Shown: piece by piece, positions 35,257-44,849 of the stretch
Layout: each line of letters opens with the position of its first letter
How positions within the stretch are numbered: position 1 is the first letter of the stretch
Assembly (NCBI RefSeq): GCF_000525875.1
Contig: NZ_AODF01000020.1
Coordinates: forward strand, 29,938 to 93,937
Direction of reading: 5' to 3'
From: Listeria floridensis FSL S10-1187
GTDB lineage: Bacteria > Bacillota > Bacilli > Lactobacillales > Listeriaceae
Length of the DNA stretch: 64,000 nucleotides
The notes under the pieces: model-generated
Database searches by the model: none
Seen by the model: the letters and a program-made list of their open reading frames with translations, nothing else
Told to the model about the DNA's origin: nothing
Program-made: the position numbers and the translations under genes

Positions 35257-35704
35257 TTATTCTTCAACAACATGTACTTTAAGCGTAGCACTTACTTCAT
35301 GATGCAATTTTACTGGGACATTTGTGTAACCAAGAGAACGAATTGCATCAGGAAGATCAAGTTTGCGCTTATCAATTTTTATACCTTCCGTCTTTTGCAA
35401 AGCTTGGGCAATTTGTTTAGACGTAATCGAACCAAACAAGCGACCACCTTCGCCAGATTTTGCTTTCAGTTCAACTGTCAAATTCTCTAGCTTAGCTTTG
35501 AGTGCTTTAGCCTCTTCTAGCTCTTCTTCTGCCACCTTCTCTGCTTTCTTCTGCTGACCGCGTAGTGCACTCATGTTTTGAGCATTCGCCTCCGCCGCAT
35601 AACCATTCTTAATCAAAAAGTTTTGAGCGTATCCATCCGCCACATCCTTCGTTTCACCTTTTTTACCTTTACCTTTAACATCCTTTAAAAAAAATAACTT
35701 TCAT
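35257..35704 (-). CDS. rplI: Ribosomal protein L9, frameshifted at codon 6
   Basis: The true start is ATG 35704, three bases after the gdpP stop, with GAGGA-type SD. Reading gives MKVIFF and a stop; reading the A8 run at 35687-35694 as seven gives [17 protein letters not shown], the L9 N-terminus, leading into [15 protein letters not shown]. The corrected length of 148 residues is normal: an N-terminal 23S rRNA-binding domain, a long charged linker helix and a C-terminal domain ([16 protein letters not shown]). As the rest is intact and highly conserved, the shift is almost certainly a sequencing error. Confidence 0.92.
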
Positions 35705-35706
35705 CC

Positions 35707-37689
35707 TCAAGTCTCTCCTTTCCAATAAGCATCAATCGCCTCAGTCAGCTGTGCTGCCGCCTCTTCAATTGACACACCTTTAAGCTGGGTTGCCGCATTT
35801 GATAGGTGACCGCCGCCACCAAGTTTTTCCATGATGACCTGTACATTAATTTCTCCAAGTGACCTCGCACTGATCCCGATCATCTTATCCGGTCTCAGCG
35901 TGATTACAAACGAAGCTTCAACACCTTCCATTGAAAGCATTGTATCTGCCGCTTGAGCCGCAATCACCGTCCCAAATACTTCACCTTCTTCGCCCTTTGC
36001 AATCGCCATACCATCGTGGTAAATTTGAAGCGATTCAACTAAACCGCTGCGTTGCCTGAACGTATCCAAATCTTCCTTAAGAAAATTCTGGACAAGCACC
36101 GTATCCGCGCCAAGCGATCTTAAATAGCTAGCCGCATCAAATGTGCGCGAACCCGTTCTAAGCGTAAAGTTTTTCGTATCGACAACAATCCCCGATAAAA
36201 GCGCCGTCGCTTCGATTTTTCCAACTTGCTCAAGATCCGGCTGATATTCAAACAGTTCCGTAACAAGTTCTGCTGTTGAAGATGCATATGGTTCAATATA
36301 AACAAGAACCGGATTTTCAATAAATTCTTCCGAACGTCTATGATGATCGATCACAACAACGTTTGAAGCCGAATCTAAGAGTTCTTTATTAATAACCATC
36401 GACGGCTTATGTGTATCGACAATCACGAGCAAACTTTTATTCGTAATATTTTCATTCGCCACTTGCGGCGTGACAATATTTTTGATTACATTGGGATACT
36501 CTTCGATTTCGGCCATTAGACGTTCGACGTCAGGACTCATTTTGCCCGGCTCGACAACCACATAAGCATTGCGGTCGTTCATTTCTGCAATCCGCATTAC
36601 CCCTAAGCTCGACCCAATTACATCCATATCTGGAAAGCGGTGACCCATTACGAAAACTTGATCACTTTGCGTAATCAGTTCTTGAAGTGCTTGCGAGATA
36701 ACTCTAGCACGCACACGCGTCCGCTTCTCCATCGGATTCGTCTTCCCGCCATAGAAGCGAACATGCCCTTCCGGCGCTTTAATCACCACTTGATCCCCGC
36801 CACGTCCAAGTGCAAGATCCAGACTCGACTGCGCGAGGTCAGCAAGGTCTATCAAATCATCTTCGCTATGCCCAATCCCAATACTAAGTGTCAGCGGGAT
36901 ATTTTGCTTCGACGTCCGCTCACGGATGCGATCAAGAATTTGAAACTTTTCTTCTTCCAGTTTAGCGAGCTTTGCCTCACTCAAAAAAGCCATAAAACGA
37001 TCCGCATTAATTCGCTTAAGGTAAATCCGTCTTTCCCTTGCCCAGTTCGTTAGCATCGAAGTGACCAGATTATTCAGCGCGCTCCTGCGCCGATCGTCCA
37101 TTCCTTGGGCCCATTCGTCATAATTATCTAGAAAAATAATAGCAAAAACCGCTTTGTCTTCTTGATATTTCTTATTAAGCTCATAATAATCAGTGCGATC
37201 GTATAAATATAAGATCCGCTCTTCCCGTTTAATGATCGTGTCAAAACGATGATCGCGCCAAGCGATTGACTGAACACCTTTCGCATCCTCGCTTTTGATT
37301 ACAGCAAAAAATTCCGGGCTGACATCTTCAAGCGAATCACCGACTACACTCTTGTTATCAAAGTACTTAGCCATAAACGGATTGACCCACTGAATATTAT
37401 AATTTTCATCATACAGCATGATTCCCATCGGCATCTCAACAAGCGCATCTTCCTCGCTGCGCTTAATCCGATACGTCAAATTAGAAACATAATTCTGCAC
37501 ATCTTGATTCAAACGATGTTCAAAATAAAACATCGCCGTAATCAGTGCTATACCTGCTACAAAAATAACAACGGAGAGCCACCAAGCATAGAAAAAAGTG
37601 ATGACACATAAAATAATTGTCGCAGCAATTAAGCCGTATAATGGATATTTAAGCATTCTTTTTTTCAAAAAAAGCTTTGCATTTTCCAT
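35707..37689 (-). CDS. gdpP: c-di-AMP phosphodiesterase GdpP/PdeA
   Basis: 660 residues. Two N-terminal membrane helices (to about residue 55), a PAS-like domain (MPMGIMLYDENYNIQWVNPF), a degenerate GGDEF domain (LSIGIGHSEDD; no intact GGDEF), then DHH (VMGHRFPDMDVIGSS, IVDTHKPS, VVIDHHRR) and DHHA1 (KLGGGGHLSNAATQ) domains. The DHH metal ligands are present, so it should hydrolyse c-di-AMP to pApA. In Listeria this enzyme (PdeA) sets c-di-AMP levels, affecting osmolyte balance and beta-lactam tolerance. It is followed by rplI with a two-base gap. Confidence 0.95.
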   Translation of the reverse strand: MENAKLFLKKRMLKYPLYGLIAATIILCVITFFYAWWLSVVIFVAGIALITAMFYFEHRLNQDVQNYVSNLTYRIKRSEEDALVEMPMGIMLYDENYNIQWVNPFMAKYFDNKSVVGDSLEDVSPEFFAVIKSEDAKGVQSIAWRDHRFDTIIKREERILYLYDRTDYYELNKKYQEDKAVFAIIFLDNYDEWAQGMDDRRRSALNNLVTSMLTNWARERRIYLKRINADRFMAFLSEAKLAKLEEEKFQILDRIRERTSKQNIPLTLSIGIGHSEDDLIDLADLAQSSLDLALGRGGDQVVIKAPEGHVRFYGGKTNPMEKRTRVRARVISQALQELITQSDQVFVMGHRFPDMDVIGSSLGVMRIAEMNDRNAYVVVEPGKMSPDVERLMAEIEEYPNVIKNIVTPQVANENITNKSLLVIVDTHKPSMVINKELLDSASNVVVIDHHRRSEEFIENPVLVYIEPYASSTAELVTELFEYQPDLEQVGKIEATALLSGIVVDTKNFTLRTGSRTFDAASYLRSLGADTVLVQNFLKEDLDTFRQRSGLVESLQIYHDGMAIAKGEEGEVFGTVIAAQAADTMLSMEGVEASFVITLRPDKMIGISARSLGEINVQVIMEKLGGGGHLSNAATQLKGVSIEEAAAQLTEAIDAYWKGET

Positions 37690-37793
37690 TCAGCTCCCTG
37701 TTTTTTAATGACATAATTCCACTTACACGCAAAAACTAGAGTTATTCATCCTATTATTTTACCTTTTATCCAGCCGACTTTCAAATATTGTTA

Positions 37794-37833
37794 AAAAAGC
37801 CGACCCCGTTCAACCGAACAGACCCGACTTTTC
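37794..37833 (-). terminator. agr operon terminator
   Basis: Immediately after the agrA stop the minus strand reads AAGTCGGGTCTGTTC, loop GGTT, GAACGGGGTCGGCTT and a T-run. The stem includes several G-U pairs. Confidence 0.75.
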
Positions 37834-38562
37834 TTATAATTTTAATCCCTTAATCAGCTTATTGGAAGCAATACACGTCTCTCCGTTTGACATGGTAATG
37901 GTTCCGTTCGTGACGTCCACTTCGCTGATATTATTCTTATTCACGAGAAAAGAGCGGTGGCATCGATAGAACGGTTCTCCGAGCAACTTTTCAATTTGTT
38001 TCATCTTTGCATAAAATTCGATTTGCCGATTCTTACCGTGCATCACGATTTTATGAATCTTCGACGAGGTTTCAAAAAAGAGAATATCATCAATTTTTTC
38101 ATGGATAACTTTTTTCTCTGTAACATGAAATGTAAAATAGTTTTCCATCTCACGATCATCCAAAAGCCGCTGCTGAACACTATCGAGACAAGCATGTACG
38201 CGTTCTTTCACTTCAGAAATATTATCCTTGATAATGTAATCAAGCGCCTCGACTTTATACGTAAACGTTAAGTATGTCAGTTCAGCATGTGTGGTAATAA
38301 AAATAATAAAACCACGCGGATCGAGCTTGCGAATTTCTTTAGCAAGCTCAAAACCATTTAATTCAGGCTGCTGTAAATCAATATCGAGAAAATAAAGACC
38401 AAGACTATTTTGCTCTTTCACCGCTTCCAAAATCTCATTGGGATCAGCCGAAGCTTTCACGAGTTCCATATCATAATGCTCAAGCATAATAAAATCTTCA
38501 ATGTTCTTTTCAAGTCGTTCCCTTTGAATCTTATTATCTTCACAAATAAAAATTGGAAGCAT
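37834..38562 (-). CDS. agrA: AgrA response regulator (LytTR family)
   Basis: About 242 residues. The receiver has FICEDN at the start and the phospho-acceptor Asp in LYFLDIDL; DYIIKDN follows. The LytTR DNA-binding domain spans about residues 145-242 (ILFFETSSKIHKIVMHGKNR, YRCHRSFLVNKNNIS, MSNGETCIASNKLIKGLKL). It activates the agr promoter in response to AgrC. The ATG at 38562 has GAGGAGG at good spacing; the previous in-frame GTG is less likely. It is the last gene of agrBDCA. Confidence 0.95.
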   Translation of the reverse strand: MLPIFICEDNKIQRERLEKNIEDFIMLEHYDMELVKASADPNEILEAVKEQNSLGLYFLDIDLQQPELNGFELAKEIRKLDPRGFIIFITTHAELTYLTFTYKVEALDYIIKDNISEVKERVHACLDSVQQRLLDDREMENYFTFHVTEKKVIHEKIDDILFFETSSKIHKIVMHGKNRQIEFYAKMKQIEKLLGEPFYRCHRSFLVNKNNISEVDVTNGTITMSNGETCIASNKLIKGLKL

Positions 38563-38580
38563 CACAAACCTCCTCTATTT

Positions 38581-39891
38581 CTATACAATTTCCAATTCCT
38601 GAATAAATTCCCGTTCACTCAGTTTCGTATCAAGCGTCACATTTGGATACTTTTGCAAGGTTTCTTTCAAACTTGAAAGCCCAATCCCGCGATTCGTTCC
38701 TTTTGTCGAAAAACCATCTTCAAAGATTTTATAAAGCGGCGGCATATTCGCTGGCACGCTGTTCGCAAAAACAATCTCGGTTGCTTCTTCCTTCTTAAAG
38801 ATCGCTACCCGAATAGTTGGATTATCACTTTCAAGTGCAGCTTCAACCGCATTATCGAGCAAAATACCGACAGCCTTACAAAGATCCACACTTGGCATAT
38901 TAATTTTATCAATTCCTTCCACGACTTCCACAATCGCGTCAATATTCAGCTCTTGAGCGCGAATCAATTTAATAGCAATCAAACCTTTCAGTTCCGTTAC
39001 GTGGATATTCTGCAGCGACGAAATTTTATAGTCATTTGTTTCGAATTGGTGGTTAATCGGGGCAATATTTTTCTCAAAATATATTTTTAGCCCTTCCATA
39101 TCATTTTCATCAATGTATCCTGCCATACTGGAAAGGATATTAATGTAATCATGACGGAAAACTCGCATCTCATTGTGTAGCGTTTCGAGTGTCGAAGTGT
39201 ATTCCTGAAGCTGAACGAACTGTTCTTGCTGGTTTTTCATTTGAATTTCCTGAACAGCAGATTGAAGCACAAGATAAAGCATACCAATCAAAATTGCGAA
39301 ATAAGCTAAGAAAATAACCGTATTCAGCCTAACAATTTCTTGAACGAAACCATCCGCTGCACTAAAAAATATATTGAGATGGTAGATTAGTAATGTTAAT
39401 AAGACAATGGCAACTGTAATGAAGCCGTATTTTTTCTGATTGATATATGTGTAGAGATTCCATTTATCAATAACTTTTTTAAGTACATATGCTATCAAGC
39501 AAGCGATCAACATCATACTAACAGCATACACAACTGTAGTTAAAGCATGATTATAAAGCTCACTTACAGGAATTTTTATTAATACAAGAAAAATGTTATT
39601 AAATAAATAATCACTTAGAATTGAGATAATAAACGTCAGCGATGCAACGGTTATCGAAAGAAATATTGTTTGTTTTTTATATAATAAAGCCAATGCAAAA
39701 ATAGCGATTAGAATCAAGTTAACCCAATAACTAATCACCAAAAACAGAGGGATAGATGCTATGGCACATACCATAACTACTAGCCCCTCTTTCCATTTAA
39801 GCATTCTTCCAGTTAAAATTTGGACGACAATAAAAAATCCAATTGTTTGAATTAAGATAGCTAAAAATAAATTGATAGTTGTAGGATTCAT
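38581..39891 (-). CDS. agrC: AgrC sensor histidine kinase
   Basis: About 436 residues. Six or seven N-terminal membrane helices occupy residues 1-210 and should bind the autoinducing peptide. The cytoplasmic part has the phospho-accepting His in RVFRHDYINILSS (HPK10 type), an N box (DLCKAVGILLDNAVEAALE) and G box (GIGLSSLKE). ATG at 39891 with CGGAGG upstream is the start; a GTG 15 bases earlier overlaps that SD. agrD lies 82 bases upstream and agrA 18 downstream. Confidence 0.94.
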   Translation of the reverse strand: MNPTTINLFLAILIQTIGFFIVVQILTGRMLKWKEGLVVMVCAIASIPLFLVISYWVNLILIAIFALALLYKKQTIFLSITVASLTFIISILSDYLFNNIFLVLIKIPVSELYNHALTTVVYAVSMMLIACLIAYVLKKVIDKWNLYTYINQKKYGFITVAIVLLTLLIYHLNIFFSAADGFVQEIVRLNTVIFLAYFAILIGMLYLVLQSAVQEIQMKNQQEQFVQLQEYTSTLETLHNEMRVFRHDYINILSSMAGYIDENDMEGLKIYFEKNIAPINHQFETNDYKISSLQNIHVTELKGLIAIKLIRAQELNIDAIVEVVEGIDKINMPSVDLCKAVGILLDNAVEAALESDNPTIRVAIFKKEEATEIVFANSVPANMPPLYKIFEDGFSTKGTNRGIGLSSLKETLQKYPNVTLDTKLSEREFIQELEIV

Positions 39892-39973
39892 CGAAAGCCT
39901 CCGCACTTTGATACTTCAAACCTTTATACATATCTTAACATATTTTTCTCATTGCCGAAATCCTGCAAATTGT

Positions 39974-40133
39974 TTATTTTTCTTTCTTGGTTAAACTATT
40001 TACGATAGGGTTCTTAGGTTCATACGTTAGACCAAAACACGATTTTTTCATAGAGGTTTCTGCAATTTTAAGAGCTTTATCCTCTAATTTTTTACTTGCA
40101 AATTGAACAATTTTTTTTACTCATAGATTTCAT
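39974..40133 (-). CDS. agrD: AgrD autoinducing-peptide precursor with core CFGLT, frameshifted
   Basis: ATG at 40133 has AGGAGG upstream. Reading the T8 run at 40111-40118 as seven gives a 52-residue precursor: amphipathic leader MKSMSKKIVQFASKKLEDK, ALKIAETSMKKS, core CFGLT, and acidic tail YEPKNPIVNSLTKKEK. Length and the YEPK motif match L. monocytogenes AgrD, whose core is CFMFV. AgrB would cut after the core and close a Cys thiolactone. As written the frame stops after 13 codons; since agrB has similar indels, technical error is likely. It overlaps the corrected agrB end by 17 bases. Confidence 0.85.
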
Positions 40134-40730
40134 AATTTTTGAACCTCCTCTTAAGAATTTTATACGTGAGTGGGTGAATGCATACCACTTGATAGAATGC
40201 TCCCAACATGATTAGAGTCTTCACTTCAGGAATAGGTATAATAAGTGTAATTCCAAATAAAAAAAAGTGTACTCAAAAGCGCCTTCTTTCTAAGTGTTTT
40301 TCGATTCTCTAACCCTAACAAGGAGATTCTCTGTATCTGCGGGTGCGTATAGGAGCATATTAAGTACTACAAATGCAAAAACAACCATCACTATTAGATT
40401 GGAAGATGAAATTTCTTGAAAGATGAATGGACCAATTGTGAACATGAGCAAGCTCGTTAGTGTGCAATTAAAGCTTTTCAGCGCGTGTAATCCAAAGGAA
40501 TAACGGCGTAATACCAAGAATGCTAAATGAACAATTAATGTTTGTAAAAATATTCCAGCTATAATCGCGATCAAATACACCAAACTGATTTTCATCGTAT
40601 TGATCAGAATGACTTCCATTCCATACTTAGCTTTTGCATAGCTTTCTTCATCCGCTTGAAATCGTTCCTTTGAAACGAGTCTGTCTGCCATCTTCTCTGT
40701 AAAAGAAATTTTGTCAGCTATACTACTCAT
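40117..40730 (-). CDS. agrB: AgrB accessory gene regulator peptidase, two frameshifts
   Basis: The first 143 residues are open from ATG 40730 (SD GGAGGTG): ADRLVSKERFQADEESYAKA, helices, and the cysteine protease pair in RRYSFGLHALKSFNCTLTS (His and Cys seven apart). The frame then stops at 40290. Reading the T5 run at 40297-40301 as four and the A8 run at 40259-40266 as seven extends it through KTLRKKALLSTLF, FGITLIIPIPEVKTLIMLGA and LTYKILKRRFKNYEIYE to 40117, giving about 203 residues, the usual size. It processes AgrD at the membrane. A GTCGT-TC-ACGAC dyad near 40813 upstream might belong to agr autoregulation. Confidence 0.88.
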
Positions 40731-40952
40731 CTTTTCACCTCCATTTACATTTTACAACGAAAAAAGAAGGAAAAACCAAAAATGTAATGAAATGTCTAGT
40801 TTCAGTCGTGAACGACAAAAAAATGCCTTTTTCTGTGTTTTTTTGTATTATATTTGGAATATTACAATTATATTACTTACTATATTTAATAACCTCTTCA
40901 CTTTAGCACTACTTCTCTATTATTTATAGCACATTTGTGATTTTATTTACAC

Positions 40953-40989
40953 AAAAAAACTGATTTCAGATAAATCCGAAACCAGTTTT
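40953..40989 (-). terminator. Terminator of rpsF-ssb-rpsR
   Basis: CAAAACTGGTTTC and GAAATCAGTTTTT (minus strand, one mismatch) form a stem followed by a T-run ten bases after the rpsR stop. Confidence 0.85.
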
Positions 40990-40999
40990 GTTTTAATGC

Positions 41000-41239
41000 T
41001 TATTTTTCCTCAGCAACAAATGGAAGTAAAGCCATTTGACGAGCACGTTTAATAGCAACTGTTAATTTACGTTGATATTTCGCGCTTGTACCTGTTACAC
41101 GACGAGGTAAAATTTTACCGCGTTCTGAGATGAATTTTTTTAGTAATTCAACATCTTTATAATCGATGTGTGTAATTCCATTAGCAGTGAAGTAACATAC
41201 TTTTTTACGACGACGTCCGCCTCTGCGTCCTCCAGCCAT
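41000..41239 (-). CDS. rpsR: Ribosomal protein S18
   Basis: 79 residues, standard length: basic [15 protein letters not shown] start, [19 protein letters not shown] and [20 protein letters not shown]18 binds S6 on the 30S platform. SD AGGAGGAG precedes ATG 41239. The order rpsF-ssb-rpsR is universal in Firmicutes. Confidence 0.97.
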   Translation of the reverse strand: MAGGRRGGRRRKKVCYFTANGITHIDYKDVELLKKFISERGKILPRRVTGTSAKYQRKLTVAIKRARQMALLPFVAEEK

Positions 41240-41300
41240 TCTTTTCTCCTCCTATCTCTTAAAAAATAATAATTGTGGTTTGATCATACAGTCTACCCGT

Positions 41301-41825
41301 TTAGAATGGCAGATCGTCATCCGAAATGTCGATCGGTTTGCCATCGCTTGCAAACGGGTTATTATTCGCACGTTCAAAACCTTGAGATGAAGATTGCTGG
41401 TTCTGATTGTATCCACCAGCGCCAGCATTGGCGTTGTAGTTATTGTTGTTATTATAACCGCCGCCGGAGTTTCCTTGATACCCGTTTCCGCCACTATTTG
41501 TAGCGTTTTTAGGTTCCAAGAATTGAACACTTTCAGCAACCACTTCAGTCACGTAAACACGTCTTCCGTCTTGACCTTCATAATTTCGAGTTTGAACTCG
41601 ACCGTCAACGCCTGCTAAGCTTCCTTTTTTAAGAAAGTTCGCCACGTTTTCAGCTGGTTTCCGCCAAACTACGCAATTGATGAAATCTGCTTCCCGCTCT
41701 CCTTGCTGGTTTGTAAACGTTCGATTCACAGCTAGTGTGAAAGTCGCAACGGCTACCCCCGCCGGAGTGTAACGGAGTTCAGGGTCTTTCGTCAGACGTC
41801 CTACCAAAACTACACGATTCATCAT
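41301..41825 (-). CDS. ssb: Single-stranded DNA-binding protein
   Basis: About 174 residues. The N-terminal OB fold is [39 protein letters not shown] Gly/Asn/Gln-rich linker (about 110-160) leads to the acidic tip DISDDDLPF, which recruits repair and replication partners. ATG ATG at 41825 follows AGAGGAGG; a longer frame from 41846 covers that SD. Confidence 0.96.
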   Translation of the reverse strand: MMNRVVLVGRLTKDPELRYTPAGVAVATFTLAVNRTFTNQQGEREADFINCVVWRKPAENVANFLKKGSLAGVDGRVQTRNYEGQDGRRVYVTEVVAESVQFLEPKNATNSGGNGYQGNSGGGYNNNNNYNANAGAGGYNQNQQSSSQGFERANNNPFASDGKPIDISDDDLPF

Positions 41826-41887
41826 ACAGAACCAACCTCCTCTCATTTACTTAAAAACCAGAGCTTCTCTGCTCTGAAAAAAAAATC

Positions 41888-42181
41888 TTATTCTTCTTCT
41901 TTAACAACGATATGACGAATGATATCATCCGAGATCTTAGCTAAACGATCGAATTCATTGATAGAATCTGCATTCTCAGCAGACATCTTCACGATGTGGT
42001 AAAATCCATCACGGAAGTCTTGGATTTCATAAGCCAAGCGACGTTTACCCCATTCTTTTGATTCGATGATTTCTGCGCCATTCGAAGTTAAGATTCCGTC
42101 AAAGCGTTCTACGAGCGCTTTCTTTTCATCTTCTTCGATATTTGGGCGAATGATGTAGTTAATTTCGTATTTTCTAGCCAT
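41888..42181 (-). CDS. rpsF: Ribosomal protein S6
   Basis: 97 residues, normal length: [52 protein letters not shown]. It pairs with S18. First gene of rpsF-ssb-rpsR, with AAGGAGGTG before ATG 42181 and a strong promoter about 125 bases upstream. Confidence 0.97.
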   Translation of the reverse strand: MARKYEINYIIRPNIEEDEKKALVERFDGILTSNGAEIIESKEWGKRRLAYEIQDFRDGFYHIVKMSAENADSINEFDRLAKISDDIIRHIVVKEEE

Positions 42182-42250
42182 CTACTTTACACCTCCTTGT
42201 GGTCTTAGCGGCTCTGATGCGAAATCGCACCCTTGCAACATCAAATGCAG
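42182..42250 (-). promoter_or_regulatory. Possible S6:S18-binding leader of rpsF
   Basis: The rpsF 5' leader contains a TGCGA-TT-TCGCA hairpin and, just downstream, GAGCCGCTAAG before the SD. Firmicute rpsF leaders are known to carry an S6:S18 binding structure with a conserved CCG; CCG is present here, but I could not fold the full motif by eye. Confidence 0.35.
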
Positions 42251-42306
42251 AACATTTTCCGAAGCAAGATCGAGCAAGAATAATTTATAATTACTCACAA
42301 TGATAA

Positions 42307-42335
42307 ATTATAACATAGGAAAGAGTCTGCTTCAA
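42307..42335 (-). promoter_or_regulatory. rpsF operon promoter
   Basis: On the minus strand TTGAAG (42330-42335), 17 bases, TATAAT (42307-42312). Confidence 0.85.
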
Positions 42336-42620
42336 CTTTTTTTTACAGAACTCTCGCTAGTCTTTCTAACCCTCTTCAATACTTTTGCTATTTTACGTTA
42401 TCAATGATTATTTCCTACTAACAAAATGTGAACATTTTATGACATTTTTGTGCATACTGTTGTATATAGCAACGTGATTTTATTCATTTTATGAATATCA
42501 TTTTATTTAACAACTTGTAATCAATTGATATATAAAGGTTTTTTTCTATGTATAATTGTTTTACAAATGAATATCAGCAAAAATAATTAAAAATAACAGT
42601 CTGCAGTTTTTATTAAAGTG
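42336..42620. other. AT-rich intergenic stretch between divergent units, no gene seen
   Basis: No SD-preceded ORF is visible on either strand. A short palindrome ATCAATTGAT is at about 42522-42531. Confidence 0.4.
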
Positions 42621-42636
42621 TGCTAAAATTTTAGCA
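42621..42636 (+). promoter_or_regulatory. 16-bp perfect palindrome overlapping an extended -10
   Basis: TGCTAAAATTTTAGCA lies about 20 bases before the SD of the next gene. Its left half with the base before it reads GTGCTAAAAT, an extended -10. A repressor bound here would block transcription. Confidence 0.45.
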
Positions 42637-42663
42637 TAACATTTTTTTCGGAGGTATAGACTT

Positions 42664-43191
42664 TTGAAAAATTGGTACTTATTAGTGATTTTCTTTTTAG
42701 TTACTATTTGTCTAGGTGCTTTTCTTTTGCAAAAAAGAGAAGATTCTTACAACGGTGATTATCATAAAACCATCGCGATTGATGACATTAAAAACATGTT
42801 CTCAACAAATAATATCAGTATTGATCCAGCATCAGTTGATGTTGTTGGAACGCAATTAGAATTCAATTTATCCCTTTCTTTTAGCCCAATTTTATATCGG
42901 CAAATGACAGATGTCGAACAGTTCGGATTGAAAGTTGATTTACCAAATGAAGTTTTCCAGTTAAGTTCACTTAAAAACCGCTCCATGCTGATCCCCTCAG
43001 AACACATAGCTTATGGATCTGGACATGCCCTTGAGATTTCCTTTACTGTTCAAATGAAAAAACCTATTCAAAATCATCAAGAATTTGAAAAGTTGTTTCA
43101 AAATGGTATCGAACTCGGACTTACCTTTACAAACGCTCAAAATGAAGCAATTGCCTCATTCGATCACATCGAAACAAGTCTTGTTTCTTAG
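42664..43191 (+). CDS. Membrane-anchored protein of unknown function
   Basis: 175 residues. One N-terminal hydrophobic segment (WYLLVIFFLVTICLGAFLL) is not followed by a lipobox Cys, so it is a signal anchor or uncleaved signal. The remaining 150 residues are predicted beta-rich (VDVVGTQLEFNLSLSF, ALEISFTVQMKKP, IELGLTFTNAQNEA) and would lie outside the membrane. I recognise no family. TTG start with GGAGG upstream; a palindrome overlaps the likely promoter. It is monocistronic, ending at a bidirectional terminator. Confidence 0.7.
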   Translation: MKNWYLLVIFFLVTICLGAFLLQKREDSYNGDYHKTIAIDDIKNMFSTNNISIDPASVDVVGTQLEFNLSLSFSPILYRQMTDVEQFGLKVDLPNEVFQLSSLKNRSMLIPSEHIAYGSGHALEISFTVQMKKPIQNHQEFEKLFQNGIELGLTFTNAQNEAIASFDHIETSLVS

Positions 43192-43270
43192 CTCTGCAAA
43201 TTTCCTTCTTATAAACTTGCCACAGAATCTAAAATACTCGTCTCCGCATTATATCCCCATTTGATCTATA

Positions 43271-43305
43271 AAAAAGCCATCGCCTGATCGCAGCGATGGC
43301 TTTTT
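43271..43305. terminator. Bidirectional terminator
   Basis: AAAAAGCCATCGC and GCGATGGCTTTTT form a 13-bp stem between the plus-strand orphan gene and convergent ahpF. Confidence 0.93.
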
Positions 43306-43308
43306 CGT

Positions 43309-44835
43309 TTAATTTCGAATCAGATAATCAAATGCACCAAGACTGGCAGTCGCACCTGACCCCATTGAAATAATAATTTGTTTATACGCACTATCCGTAC
43401 AATCTCCCGCAGCAAAAACACCTGGAAGGCTGCTTGCTCCGCGCTTATCGACGATGATCTCACCCATCTTAGTTCGCTCAACGGTGCCTTCAAGCCATTC
43501 TGTATTCGGCACAAGACCGATCAGGATGAAAACTCCTTCAAGCTCAAGATGAACTTCTTCATTCGTTTCGCGATTCACATAAGTAACGCCGTTTACTTTT
43601 TCAGTACCTGTAATTTCCTTTGTTTGGACATTAGTAAGAACCGTCACATTAGGAAGGGAGTATAGTCGTTTCTGTAAAACTTGATCGGCTTTTAGTTCAG
43701 ACATGAACTCAAGTACCGTCACATGGTTTACAAGCCCCGCTAAATCGATAGCTGCTTCAATTCCAGAGTTTCCGCCACCAATTACAGCAACATTTTTCCC
43801 TGCAAAGAGCGGTCCATCACAATGCGGACAGTATGCTACACCCTTATTTTTAAATTCTTTTTCACCCGGAACATTGATATTACGCCATCTTGCTCCTGTA
43901 GCAACAATGGCTGTTTTACTTTTTAGCACAGCACCATTATTAAGTGTTAATTCGACTAACTCATTTTTCTCAAGCTTTGTTGTACGAACAGTTTTCATCA
44001 CATCAACATCATATTCATTAACGTGTTCTTCTACCGTCCGCATCAACTCAGGTCCTTCAATGTATTTCGTGCCGATCACATTTTCAATTCCCAAAGTTTC
44101 AAGCACTTGTCCACCGAATGTTTCTGCAACAAGTCCCGTTCGGATACCTTTTCGAGCTGCGTAAATCGCCGCACTAGCGCCAGCTGGACCGCCGCCAATT
44201 ACAAGAACATCATACGGATCTTTATTTTCAAACTCAGAGATATCAGCACCGCCAACCACTTTTTCAAGGATTTGCTCAATTGTCATGCGGCCATTACTGA
44301 ACTCTTCACCGTTTAAGAATACTGTCGGAACACCCATAATGTTTTTAGCATCAATTTCCTTTTGAAACATACCGCCCTCAACCATTGTATGAGAAACAAG
44401 CGGATTTAGGACACTCATGATGTTAAGCGCTTGAACCACATCAGGACAGTTATGACAAGATAAGCTTACATATGTTTCAAAATGGAGGTCTTGCTTGATG
44501 CTAAGAATTTGCTTCTTCACCTTCTCAGACACCTTTGGAGCGCGCCCGCCAACTTGAAGCAAAGCTAAAACAAGTGATGTAAATTCGTGTCCAAGCGGGA
44601 TACCAGAAAAGACAATCCCTGATTCGCCTTCCTTAGGATCAACACTGAAACTTGGCAGCCGTTCGAAACTGCCTTCAATCATGCTGATTTTCGGAGACAT
44701 ACCTGTTATTTCTTGAACAAAATCAGACAGCTTCTTGGAATTATCGCTAGAATCTAATCCGACACGTAGTACAATATCGTTTTCAAGCATTTCCAAATAC
44801 TGTGCGAGTTGCTTTTTAATTTCTGCATCTAACAT
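43309..44835 (-). CDS. ahpF: Alkyl hydroperoxide reductase subunit F
   Basis: 508 residues. The N-terminal tandem thioredoxin-fold domain has SCHNCPDVVQ (CxxC); the flavoprotein part has FAD motif VIGGGPAGASAAIYAA, redox-active CPHCDGP, NADH motif IGGGNSGIEAA and the FAD-binding end FAAGDCTD. It passes electrons from NADH to AhpC. It is second in the ahpCF operon, 14 bases after ahpC. Confidence 0.96.
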   Translation of the reverse strand: MLDAEIKKQLAQYLEMLENDIVLRVGLDSSDNSKKLSDFVQEITGMSPKISMIEGSFERLPSFSVDPKEGESGIVFSGIPLGHEFTSLVLALLQVGGRAPKVSEKVKKQILSIKQDLHFETYVSLSCHNCPDVVQALNIMSVLNPLVSHTMVEGGMFQKEIDAKNIMGVPTVFLNGEEFSNGRMTIEQILEKVVGGADISEFENKDPYDVLVIGGGPAGASAAIYAARKGIRTGLVAETFGGQVLETLGIENVIGTKYIEGPELMRTVEEHVNEYDVDVMKTVRTTKLEKNELVELTLNNGAVLKSKTAIVATGARWRNINVPGEKEFKNKGVAYCPHCDGPLFAGKNVAVIGGGNSGIEAAIDLAGLVNHVTVLEFMSELKADQVLQKRLYSLPNVTVLTNVQTKEITGTEKVNGVTYVNRETNEEVHLELEGVFILIGLVPNTEWLEGTVERTKMGEIIVDKRGASSLPGVFAAGDCTDSAYKQIIISMGSGATASLGAFDYLIRN

Positions 44836-44849
44836 ATGTTTTTAGCTCC

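Noticed and set aside
42762..43007. Minus-strand ORF opposite the orphan anchored protein
   Set aside because: Antisense shadow without SD; the plus-strand gene has SD, anchor helix and terminator.
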